A stretch of DNA of 64,000 bases, taken from assembly GCA_039029275.1 (NCBI GenBank), contig JBCCGL010000013.1:1-64000 (forward strand), given 5' to 3'. This DNA is from JBCCGL01 sp039029275 (GTDB lineage Bacteria; Pseudomonadota; Gammaproteobacteria; JBCCGL01). Below the pieces are notes generated by a model. The model made no database searches, was not told the origin of the DNA, and saw nothing but the letters and a program-made list of their open reading frames with translations. Below, one piece after another: positions 17,139 to 23,322 of the stretch (position 1 is its first letter; each line of letters opens with the position of its first letter). Made by a program: the position numbers and the translations under genes.

Positions 17139-17399
17139 GTGGAAATTTCTCATCAGGAATTTATCGAGAGGTACGGCGATGTAGAGGTTGAATTTAGCCA
17201 CTACTACAAGTTCAGCTTTACGTTTAAAACTGAGCTGGATGACGGAGCTGTATTAAGTGTGTCGACGGGCGGTGACGCAGATGAGATTTACCGCGAGGAA
17301 ATAGCGAACAACGAGAAGCGGTTAGTTCGTGATGTGTGCCCGTATGAAGGGAGCGTAAGAAAAGACGGAAGTGATGTCTGTCGTTTCTATGATTTTTAG
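17139..17399 (+). CDS. Hypothetical phage protein (86 aa)
   Basis: Starts at GTG 17139 behind AAAGGAGAGTAGAGA in a degenerate cassette (GGGTATGTTGCCCAAAGGAG). Mixed alpha/beta content with an acidic centre. No family is recognised. Confidence 0.5.
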   Translation: MEISHQEFIERYGDVEVEFSHYYKFSFTFKTELDDGAVLSVSTGGDADEIYREEIANNEKRLVRDVCPYEGSVRKDGSDVCRFYDF

Positions 17400-17457
17400 C
17401 GCCCGTTGATTATCACATTTACCCGATTTTGATAAACAAACTGAATAGGAGGTAGAG

Positions 17458-17679
17458 ATGAATTTCGAGAAACCAGATTTCTCAATAAGCATGTTTGCGT
17501 CCTCGCTAGATTTGCTAACTGCCGAGTCTACGCACTACAAAGATCGGTGTGCCTTTCTGGAAAATCTTCTATATCAAAGAGACGGTGGCAGCCACGATGC
17601 CGATTGCAAAATACACTACGGTCGTCCGTGTAACTGTGGTCACGAGGAAGTGCAGAAGTACTTTTTCGGTTTTGATTAA
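17458..17679 (+). CDS. Hypothetical phage protein with C-terminal Cys/His cluster (73 aa)
   Basis: ATG 17458 has a strong AGGAGG. The C-terminal half holds HDADCKIHYGRPCNCGHEE, a likely zinc-binding cluster of three cysteines and three histidines. It ends the left rightward array before the regulatory region. Confidence 0.55.
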   Translation: MNFEKPDFSISMFASSLDLLTAESTHYKDRCAFLENLLYQRDGGSHDADCKIHYGRPCNCGHEEVQKYFFGFD

Positions 17680-17722
17680 AGGGTGTCAAAGTCCATACGC
17701 TTGTATGTATTAAGATGCACCC

Positions 17723-17986
17723 ATGCAACGAGCCAAGCCAGTACAAGCCAAGCTTATCGAGTTTTACTGCGATTGCGGAGGCGTTTACAGACTAAAGCAG
17801 AACCCGCCAGTAACTCAGGAGTATAACTACATCTGGTTACATCAGTGTACGGGCTGTGGAGAGCATATAGAGCTTGCAAGGCCGTATCCGATGGTAGAGG
17901 TAGATAACGGCAGAGGACAGGAGAAGTCGTTTGTGTTGCTGGACGCGCTGCCAGTGACGGGTGATCCGACAAAGGGAGGGGTTTAG
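17723..17986 (+). CDS. Small zinc-ribbon-like phage protein (87 aa)
   Basis: The pair FYCDCGGVY and the later HQCTGCGEHIELARPYP are the two halves of a zinc ribbon (C-x-C and C-x2-C), of the sort found in DNA-binding or transcription-related small proteins. No Shine-Dalgarno is seen before ATG 17723, so a leaderless start is possible. It is convergent with the HicB-like gene and overlaps it by 4 bp. Confidence 0.55.
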   Translation: MQRAKPVQAKLIEFYCDCGGVYRLKQNPPVTQEYNYIWLHQCTGCGEHIELARPYPMVEVDNGRGQEKSFVLLDALPVTGDPTKGGV

Positions 17987-18180
17987 CCTGAGATTGGCGC
18001 GGGTATGCCCTCCCCCGCTTCGTGCATATCTTCTAACACGTTAGTCACAAGACCAACGATTCCATGTAGAGCACCGATCATATCGTTATCGAGATAGGAC
18101 AGGCTCGGTAGTTCGGCGCAGAGACCGACGTGTTGCTGGTCTTCAGCGCTCCATGTGACTCGGTAGGTGTATTCTTTCAT
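17983..18180 (-). CDS. HicB-like antitoxin-fold protein (65 aa)
   Basis: The sequence YTYRVTWSAEDQQHVGLCAELPSLSYLDND followed by a helix and ending GEGIPAPISG matches the partial RNase H fold of HicB antitoxins, in which an N-terminal strand pair and a conserved ExPxPxx end are seen. HicB proteins usually carry a C-terminal DNA-binding domain; here that is absent, but the preceding gene encodes a separate ribbon-helix-helix protein. There is no HicA toxin nearby. It overlaps the upstream gene by 4 bp (ATGA), so the two are coupled. Confidence 0.6.
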   Translation of the reverse strand: MKEYTYRVTWSAEDQQHVGLCAELPSLSYLDNDMIGALHGIVGLVTNVLEDMHEAGEGIPAPISG

Positions 18181-18509
18181 TGGCCGCCCTGCTCTTTCTT
18201 CTTCTGCTCTGCCTCCTGTCTCCGCAATTCGATCATGTGCGGCATCTTTTCGTACTCGGCGCGAGTCGCTGCCGCCCTTTCACCAGCTTCTGCTGCAATC
18301 GCTAAGTATTCGTCTCGCTGTTCCCTGAAGATTGCCGCAACCTCTTCGCGAGTTATGTAGTCCTTGTTGATGTTGAAGGATTGTTGGAGGCGACGAACAA
18401 TCTCAGAGTTGATGCTTAACCCCTCTTTCTTCGCGGACTTTTCAATTTCTTTGTAGAGGTCAGGCGGAAATCGCACCTGCGTTCTTTTAAATTCTTTTTG
18501 GATTGCCAT
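18177..18509 (-). CDS. Arc-like ribbon-helix-helix repressor (110 aa)
   Basis: The N-terminal part RTQVRFPPDLYKEIEKSAKKEGLSINSEIVRRLQQSF is a ribbon-helix-helix domain of the Arc/Mnt kind; the beta strand TQVRFP and the helix pair with SINSEI are characteristic. The C-terminal half is a charged coiled coil (EVAAIFREQRDEYLAIAAEAGERAA) that may form tetramers. Its start codon lies inside an inverted repeat TAGTGA-N8-TCACTA, so it probably represses itself and the divergent gene at 18605. Confidence 0.75.
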   Translation of the reverse strand: MAIQKEFKRTQVRFPPDLYKEIEKSAKKEGLSINSEIVRRLQQSFNINKDYITREEVAAIFREQRDEYLAIAAEAGERAAATRAEYEKMPHMIELRRQEAEQKKKEQGGQ

Positions 18510-18528
18510 AGTGACAATAGTATCACTA
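18509..18528. promoter_or_regulatory. Operator 1 of the Arc-like switch
   Basis: TAGTGA (18509-18514) and TCACTA (18523-18528) form a 6-bp inverted repeat around an 8-bp spacer. It overlaps the start codon of the leftward repressor gene. The same half-site recurs in operator 2. Confidence 0.6.
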
Positions 18529-18543
18529 AATTTTCACAATTGC

Positions 18544-18573
18544 TTGACAGGCGAGTCTACATGACACTAGAAT
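18544..18573 (+). promoter_or_regulatory. Rightward sigma-70 promoter of the Arc-like switch
   Basis: TTGACA (18544-18549) and TAGAAT (18568-18573) are spaced by 18 bp. The -35 box is the consensus. Transcription would start near 18580, inside operator 2, and run into the genes at 18605, 18763 and 19161. Confidence 0.75.
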
Positions 18574-18592
18574 GTCACTACATTTAGTGACA
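18573..18592. promoter_or_regulatory. Operator 2 of the Arc-like switch
   Basis: TGTCACTA-N4-TAGTGACA (arms 18573-18580 and 18585-18592) is a perfect 8-bp inverted repeat. It covers the expected transcription start of the rightward promoter and so fits a repressor site. Confidence 0.7.
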
Positions 18593-18604
18593 CGGAGACT
18601 AGAA

Positions 18605-18766
18605 GTGACCGATAGGAATCGTATTACCCCGACACCAGTTCGACTACCTGATGAACTCAAGCAGTACCTGAAACATGCAGCGGTAGATAACCGTCGCAGC
18701 CTCAGTAATGAGGTCATTCATCGTCTTGAACAGACACGAAAGAAAGAGCAGGAGGCTCAACGATGA
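18605..18766 (+). CDS. Arc-like ribbon-helix-helix protein (53 aa)
   Basis: A GTG start at 18605 with GGAG eight bases upstream leaves operator 2 in the untranslated leader; a longer start at the ATG 18572 would put the operator inside the gene. The core TPVRLPDELKQYLKHAAVDNRRSLSNEVIHRLEQT is a single Arc-type domain, like Arc itself (53 residues). It is the first gene of the rightward operon and the likely counterpart of the leftward repressor. Confidence 0.75.
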   Translation: MTDRNRITPTPVRLPDELKQYLKHAAVDNRRSLSNEVIHRLEQTRKKEQEAQR

Positions 18767-19164
18767 CAACCAAACAGGATGATTACATCAAGACCGCTAT
18801 CCGGTTGCCGCGCGAATTACACGCCGAAATGCTAGACGTGGCCAGAAAGACCGGAAAATCTCTTAACACAACGATGATAGAGCAAATGTCAGAAGGTGGG
18901 ATACATAGCGAAATGGAATACACGAGAATCACGCTTCGCATACCGAAGAAATTAGATACGCTGCTGAACTATGCCGCAGAACAAAGCAGTAAATCAAAAA
19001 ATGCGGAAATAATTTCGCGCCTCAATCAAACGTTCGATCAGAAGCAAAAAGTTACCTACGCGCCAATCACAATTGCGCTGCCGCAAGATATTGTCGAGAA
19101 GCTGGGTGCTGATGGTATAGAAGACTTGGTGATGGGCGCGCTCGTGCCGGGAGAACCGGCATGA
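18763..19164 (+). CDS. Tandem double ribbon-helix-helix regulator (133 aa)
   Basis: Two ribbon-helix-helix domains stand in one chain: KTAIRLPRELHAEMLDVARKTGKSLNTTMIEQ (near residues 10-42) and TRITLRIPKKLDTLLNYAAEQSSKSKNAEIISRL (near 55-88), followed by a third strand-like segment (TYAPITIALPQDIVEKLG). Arc-type proteins bind DNA as dimers, so a covalent double domain would act as a single-chain dimer. It overlaps the previous gene by 4 bp and the Rha gene by 4 bp. Confidence 0.7.
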   Translation: MTTKQDDYIKTAIRLPRELHAEMLDVARKTGKSLNTTMIEQMSEGGIHSEMEYTRITLRIPKKLDTLLNYAAEQSSKSKNAEIISRLNQTFDQKQKVTYAPITIALPQDIVEKLGADGIEDLVMGALVPGEPA

Positions 19165-19802
19165 ATGACATCGTACTGCTGAAACCATCTGGCGAAGCGT
19201 TTACCACGAGCATTCTCATCGCGGAGAAGTTTGGGAAACGCCACGACACGGTATTGCGAAAAATCCAAAACCTTCCTCAGGACGATTTCACTCACCGCAA
19301 TTTTGCGGTCAGTGAATATGTAGACGAATCAGGCAGGAAAAACAAAGTCTATGAGATCTCAAGAGATGGTTTTGCGATTCTCGCGATGCGCTTTACAGGT
19401 AACAAAGCGTATGAATGGCAAAAGAAGTTTTTAAGCGCCTTTAACAAGATGGAAGACCACTTGCAAAAGGTCATGCAAGAAGGATGGCTAGAAGGCCGAA
19501 CCGAATGCGCCATCGAATACAAACTTATGTCGCGCACGATTGACGAAGTGAGGAAACTCAACGGGAAAGAAACCAAATGGTTTCACTATGCCAACGAAGC
19601 GAAACTTGTGAATTGGGCAATGACCGGTGAGTACAAAGGCGTAGATCGTGATTCACTCGATGCGGATGAATTGGCGATTCTGACTAATCTCGAAATGTAC
19701 AACACCGTTTTAATCGGTGTGCAACTGGATCGCGAGGCGCGTAAGCATAGGTTGCAAGCACGTTATCACGAATTGACGACAGAGCTTTTACCTGCGGCAT
19801 AA
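19161..19802 (+). CDS. Rha-family phage regulatory protein
   Basis: A 213-residue protein whose N-terminal half matches the pRha domain: TTSILIAEKFGKRHDTVLRKIQNL, then DEIYDESGRK-like YVDESGRKNKVYEISRDGFAILAMRFTGNKAYEWQKKFLSAFNKME. Rha proteins of lambdoid phages interfere with infection of some hosts and are thought to be DNA-binding regulators. The second half contains ETKWFHYANEAKLVNWAMTGEY, commonly found fused to Rha or KilA-N type domains. It is the last gene of the rightward Arc-controlled operon. Confidence 0.85.
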   Translation: MNDIVLLKPSGEAFTTSILIAEKFGKRHDTVLRKIQNLPQDDFTHRNFAVSEYVDESGRKNKVYEISRDGFAILAMRFTGNKAYEWQKKFLSAFNKMEDHLQKVMQEGWLEGRTECAIEYKLMSRTIDEVRKLNGKETKWFHYANEAKLVNWAMTGEYKGVDRDSLDADELAILTNLEMYNTVLIGVQLDREARKHRLQARYHELTTELLPAA

Positions 19803-19810
19803 ATGAAAAA

Positions 19811-19839
19811 CCCCTTGGTTGCGCGAACAACTCAAGGGG
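19811..19839 (-). terminator. Intrinsic terminator, leftward
   Basis: CCCCTTG (19811-19817) pairs with CAAGGGG (19833-19839) and GTTG with CAAC inside. On the minus strand the stem is followed by five T. It would stop leftward late transcripts before they cross the Rha gene. On the plus strand the tail is poor. Confidence 0.65.
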
Positions 19840-19870
19840 CCTTAAAACCATAGTCAGCGAGGACTACCCT

Positions 19871-20071
19871 GTGAATACTAATACTGAAAGCAATATTTTG
19901 CAATTCGAGAAACCCAAAATTGTGAACCCTCATCTGTCGGCTTTACTTGTCTCAGTAAGACACGCTTTAGATCAAGTAAACGATGCGGTACCTGATGGTT
20001 ACGAGCGGGGCTTAGTTGTTGGCGGTTTGGCGTTAGCTGAGAACGCAATATGTGAAATGTGGAACAACTAG
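19871..20071 (+). CDS. Hypothetical phage protein (66 aa)
   Basis: A GTG start at 19871 is preceded by AGGAC. The helical segment HLSALLVSVRHALDQVNDAVPDGYERGLVVGGLALAENAI is amphipathic. It may be expressed with the Rha gene. No family is recognised. Confidence 0.45.
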   Translation: MNTNTESNILQFEKPKIVNPHLSALLVSVRHALDQVNDAVPDGYERGLVVGGLALAENAICEMWNN

Positions 20072-20110
20072 AACCCCGGAAAGGAAATTGCACAGGGATG
20101 TGAACACCAG

Positions 20111-20229
20111 AAAAGCAAAACCCCCTACGAGAGGGGGCATCTGTCGCCGCACGGGGTTGCAATCCCTACCGTGCGGAGGCCACCGAAGTGGACTTGTACT
20201 GGTATCCCGGGAGGGATAGAGCAGCGACA
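20111..20229 (-). ncRNA. Candidate small RNA with a four-way junction, own promoter and terminator
   Basis: On the minus strand an extended -10 box (TG-T-TATACT, hexamer 20240-20235) predicts a start near 20229. The RNA would open with TGTCGC, which pairs with GCGACA-complement at 20142-20147 and closes three hairpins: TATCCC/GGGATA, CCAC(TTCG)GTGG with the stable C(UUCG)G tetraloop, and CCGTGCGG/CCGCACGG. A terminator (CCCCCT/AGGGGG, 20121-20137, then T4-GC-T4) follows at once. There is no open reading frame of note inside. I know no RNA family of this shape; the strand is inferred from promoter, tetraloop and terminator. Confidence 0.55.
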
Positions 20230-20243
20230 AGGTAAGTATAACA

Positions 20244-20258
20244 TGTGAATATTTCACA
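20244..20258. promoter_or_regulatory. Operator-like inverted repeat next to the small RNA promoter
   Basis: TGTGAA-TAT-TTCACA is a perfect 6-bp inverted repeat (20244-20258) lying directly upstream of the extended -10 of the minus-strand RNA promoter. A regulator bound here would block or help RNA polymerase. Confidence 0.5.
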
Positions 20259-20290
20259 GATCACACGTTAACGAAGTTGTATTAATACAG

Positions 20291-20545
20291 AGCGACCACC
20301 GTTCCCGATGAGTCCAGATCGACTAAGCCTTTGACGCCGCGAGGCCAATGGTTGACCTCGGAGCCAGCAGGCTGTCACCTGCTACTTATCGGAGAAGCGT
20401 TATGAGTATGCCCATTAAAGTCGTACATGTACGATCGTATGCTCGTTATCGATTCGGGCAATGGGAACGGGTGTGCCAGCACCTTCGTTCTCTACCGTCT
20501 AGGTAACTAATCGTGGAGCGGTGGTCGCCCTCGTAATTATGCGAG
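20291..20545. ncRNA. Candidate large structured RNA domain closed by a 10-14 bp helix
   Basis: GCGACCACCG (20292-20301) is the exact complement of CGGTGGTCGC (20519-20528); four further pairs extend it to 20305/20515 if one U-G is allowed on the plus strand. Inside are a second helix (20305-20312 with 20385-20392), hairpins at 20340-20360, 20366-20383 and 20465-20490, 20493-20505 and a palindromic 20421-20434. U-G pairs in at least three helices favour the plus strand, whereas a TG-C-TATACT box (20552-20547) just to the right favours the minus strand. No coding frame is seen. The strand and function are unresolved. Confidence 0.5.
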
Positions 20546-20608
20546 TAGTATAGCATATCGCTACATTCTCACAGGACATTTGAAGAGAAAATGCGCTAGA
20601 ATTCAGTA

Positions 20609-20812
20609 ATGATTAACGCGATTAAAAGGATTAAGGACGAAATCATAGGCGGCACACTCTGTGTCGCATTAATGGTCATCACTTATCTCTTGAAAGATGA
20701 GGGCGGCATCTTCGCTGTGGGCGCAGTTCTAGGCGCGTTAGCGATGTACTTTTTTATTCGAAGCCTCCAAAGCTACGCTAGGGAGCGCGGTGAGGACACT
20801 ACCCTTCCGTAG
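20609..20812 (+). CDS. Small two-helix membrane protein (67 aa)
   Basis: The protein has two hydrophobic segments (IIGGTLCVALMVITYLL and GIFAVGAVLGALAMYFFI) and a charged C-terminus, a holin-like layout. A possible promoter (AGGACA at 20573, TAGAAT at 20597) places the start very near the ATG. Its end overlaps the end of the convergent ejection-protein gene by 75 bp. Function as a holin is only a suggestion. Confidence 0.45.
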   Translation: MINAIKRIKDEIIGGTLCVALMVITYLLKDEGGIFAVGAVLGALAMYFFIRSLQSYARERGEDTTLP

Positions 20813-22432
20813 TTTCTCGATTAGTTCGGGCGTAGTCGCTCGACCAATATTTCCTCCTACTCCTCTCGATAACAATTGCTGCGTGACGAACGGCACACCA
20901 AGTGTTGACGCTGTTGCTGTACTCGGCGCAATAATAGGAAGCGCCTGATTAAGTACACGCGATGCAGTTCCAGAGTTTGGAATAGAATCGACCAAAGCTC
21001 GATTTGATGCACTGATTAAAGAACGCCACTCTTTGTCGTATAACCGTTTCCGACTTTCTCTGCTTAATCCCGCAAGGGGAATCACTCCAGCCTCCACTTG
21101 TTTGCCGCCACGTTTATACAATGTCTCTATTTGCTTAAAACGTGCGTACTCCTGATCAATCTTTCGTTTAGCTGTTGCAGTTGATTTATCGGCAGCCGCG
21201 AGAAATTCATCGTCCAGCGCATCAGCAAGATCACTGAATAATTGAGCCGAACGAGGGTCATTATTTTGCAGTGCTCTTTGTGACTTCAATAACCTACTAC
21301 GAATACCTTGATACCTTTCTCCCGAAAGACCTTTAGAGCTGGCCGCTTCATCGATAAACTCATCAATGTAACGCGCAACGTCTTTTCGTTGATTGATTGG
21401 AAGGTATTGCATATTTTTCTTTTCAATTGCCGCTAACTCATCAATGAATGAATCACGATCCAAGCGAACAAATTTATTTGCCAGCGCTTCACTATAACGT
21501 TGTGCAAATTTGTCCTTGGCATTCAGGATCGCAGCATCTCCAAATGTTCCGCTTGCGATGTCCTCAGTGGCGAACCCGGCCTTTTCCATTAACTTGCTCT
21601 GTAACGTTTGCCGCTGTTCATTCCATATTTTTTCGATTCGCGGACCCCAAATAGATTGTCCTAGTGTGGTCTCCAGAGCTTGGACACGATCACTACCGGA
21701 GCGCTGCCCGGTTGTTAAAGGAATATTTGCTTCATCCAAAATATCAACAGCAGTCGTGTGTGCCTTATCGGTATCTGGTCGAATGCCTTTGCGCATGAGT
21801 TTGTTAGCCCCTACACCCGCAAAAGTAAAGAGACCAGAACCAGCGCCGCCATACAACGCGCCCATACCGGTATCTACAGCCAAGTCAACAGCATTATCCG
21901 CATCGCTGCTGCCAGCCCCGTACACGCCGCCAGCCTTAGCGCCCGCGCTAACGTTGCGGACAAAGTTCTGCGCTGCATTACCACCTTTCGCGACGGCTGC
22001 ACGTGCCACAGAAACGCCGCCTGTTAACAAACTACCGCTCAACTCAGCGGCGAGCGCTAATTCTGGTTCGCGCTCTCGATAAGCCTTCAAGTCATCGCGT
22101 GAAATATCACGCATGCCCTTGTAGCGCTCAATCCAAGTTGTACCGTCAAATTCGTCGTCGAACGTGCCGATTGTTGCGTTAATACCTGCGGTTAGTTCAT
22201 CGGCGAAACCGAGACTAACACCCTGCCCTAACGCATCTATCACAGAACCACGAGTAGACTCCTCTTGAGATGCTTCTGTCGGCTGAACAGTGACGCCAAA
22301 CCCGTTTGCAAATTCTTCGAATGACATATCCGAGTAACTGTCTTGATTGGCGTCATACAGACTCTTAGCAAGCGCTTCGTCTGAAAGATCAGAATACTGC
22401 GGGTATTTTTCTCTGAATTCAGAGACATTCAT
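20738..22432 (-). CDS. Putative ejection/internal virion protein (564 aa)
   Basis: The N-terminus SEFREKYPQYSDLSDEALAKSLY is a short motif found at the start of many phage ejection and internal virion proteins. A glycine/alanine-rich region with membrane-active helices follows (VSLGFADELTAGINATIG, then ALYGGAGSGLFTFAGVGANKLM), and the rest is helical. These traits fit a protein that leaves the capsid with the DNA to line a channel. It overlaps the next upstream gene by 4 bp and is the last gene of the late operon. Confidence 0.6.
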   Translation of the reverse strand: MNVSEFREKYPQYSDLSDEALAKSLYDANQDSYSDMSFEEFANGFGVTVQPTEASQEESTRGSVIDALGQGVSLGFADELTAGINATIGTFDDEFDGTTWIERYKGMRDISRDDLKAYREREPELALAAELSGSLLTGGVSVARAAVAKGGNAAQNFVRNVSAGAKAGGVYGAGSSDADNAVDLAVDTGMGALYGGAGSGLFTFAGVGANKLMRKGIRPDTDKAHTTAVDILDEANIPLTTGQRSGSDRVQALETTLGQSIWGPRIEKIWNEQRQTLQSKLMEKAGFATEDIASGTFGDAAILNAKDKFAQRYSEALANKFVRLDRDSFIDELAAIEKKNMQYLPINQRKDVARYIDEFIDEAASSKGLSGERYQGIRSRLLKSQRALQNNDPRSAQLFSDLADALDDEFLAAADKSTATAKRKIDQEYARFKQIETLYKRGGKQVEAGVIPLAGLSRESRKRLYDKEWRSLISASNRALVDSIPNSGTASRVLNQALPIIAPSTATASTLGVPFVTQQLLSRGVGGNIGRATTPELIEKLRKGSVLTALPSVALEASNKKVHR

Positions 22433-23322
22433 TGGCGAATTCCTAGAGGATCGTTGTCGGAAACTACTGATGTGTGATTAACGTTTTTCTTGATGTTCCC
22501 AAACATGTTACGCAGCGTTTTAAGTTTGTTTGTTCGGATGCGCGGCTTATCACTCCACAACGGAATCTGTCCCATGAATCGCCCTTCCTCGTCCTTAGTG
22601 ATTGCACCACCAGAACGCAATCGGCCAACCAAGTCTGTCAAATTGTCTCGCAACCGCTCGAAGTCCTGCGCATTAGCTGACTGCATGAAATTAGGTGCAT
22701 ATTGACCGAGCGCCATTGATATCTGATCGAAATCACCCGACTCAATTCCTTTAAACATCTCTTCGGTTGCAGCCAATCCGCCGCGCGCGATTTCTTCCAG
22801 TTTCGCGCCCTCACCTGATAACGTTCCACCCGGCCCACCCGGTATCGGAACGACTCCTTTTGACGGATTATTTGGATCGGCCAGCATGTAGTTGGACGGA
22901 ATCTTAAACGGCAGCGCTCCGCCAACGTTGTTCACAATTGAGGTACGTTTCGCTTCTGCTAACGACTTCTGATATTCCAAGAATGACCCTTCATAACCTT
23001 GTGCCTTAGCTAACTGGTATTCCTTCATTCCAGAAGTCAATTTAGGCGGTTGCGGTAACAACGATTGTTCAGCGCTGGCTAGATTAAACGGATGCAAATC
23101 AGCCGCCCTGTTCTCTGCGTTTTGCGCTAACTGTTGTTGAAACGCTAAGTTATCCGCTCTCAGTTTGTCCTGAGCACGTTGACGCCTTCCCTGCTGCATC
23201 AGGTTAACACCATTCGCTAGACCCGCTAGCGGCGCTTGTGGAGTCGTTGAATAGCCTTGACTCAATAGACCCATGCCGAGCGCTAACGCATCGTTCCCGT
23301 CGAAGTTGTTGAAGAAATTCAT
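22429..23322 (-). CDS. Putative ejection/internal virion protein (297 aa)
   Basis: It has a glutamine-rich helical region (MQQGRRQRAQDKLRADNLAFQQQLAQNAENRAA) and a GSFLEYQKSLAEAKR segment seen in podovirus injection proteins. Overlaps of 4 bp with both neighbours show a tight operon. The assignment rests on position and composition. Confidence 0.5.
   Translation of the reverse strand: MNFFNNFDGNDALALGMGLLSQGYSTTPQAPLAGLANGVNLMQQGRRQRAQDKLRADNLAFQQQLAQNAENRAADLHPFNLASAEQSLLPQPPKLTSGMKEYQLAKAQGYEGSFLEYQKSLAEAKRTSIVNNVGGALPFKIPSNYMLADPNNPSKGVVPIPGGPGGTLSGEGAKLEEIARGGLAATEEMFKGIESGDFDQISMALGQYAPNFMQSANAQDFERLRDNLTDLVGRLRSGGAITKDEEGRFMGQIPLWSDKPRIRTNKLKTLRNMFGNIKKNVNHTSVVSDNDPLGIRQ

Noticed and set aside
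14718..17700. A CRISPR array
   Set aside because: The repeated elements are at irregular spacing and each abuts a start codon; spacers are coding.
18177..18180. A complete HicAB toxin-antitoxin pair
   Set aside because: There is a HicB-like fold but no HicA double-stranded RNA-binding toxin next to it on either strand.
20301..20330. A hammerhead-like GATGAG core
   Set aside because: The conserved CUGANGA is broken (CCGATGAG) and there is no GAAA partner in the right place; the bases are used in a helix.
20291..20545. Group I intron, RNase P RNA or tmRNA
   Set aside because: None of the core motifs (P7/G-binding site, CR motifs, tag frame with tRNA-like ends) is present.
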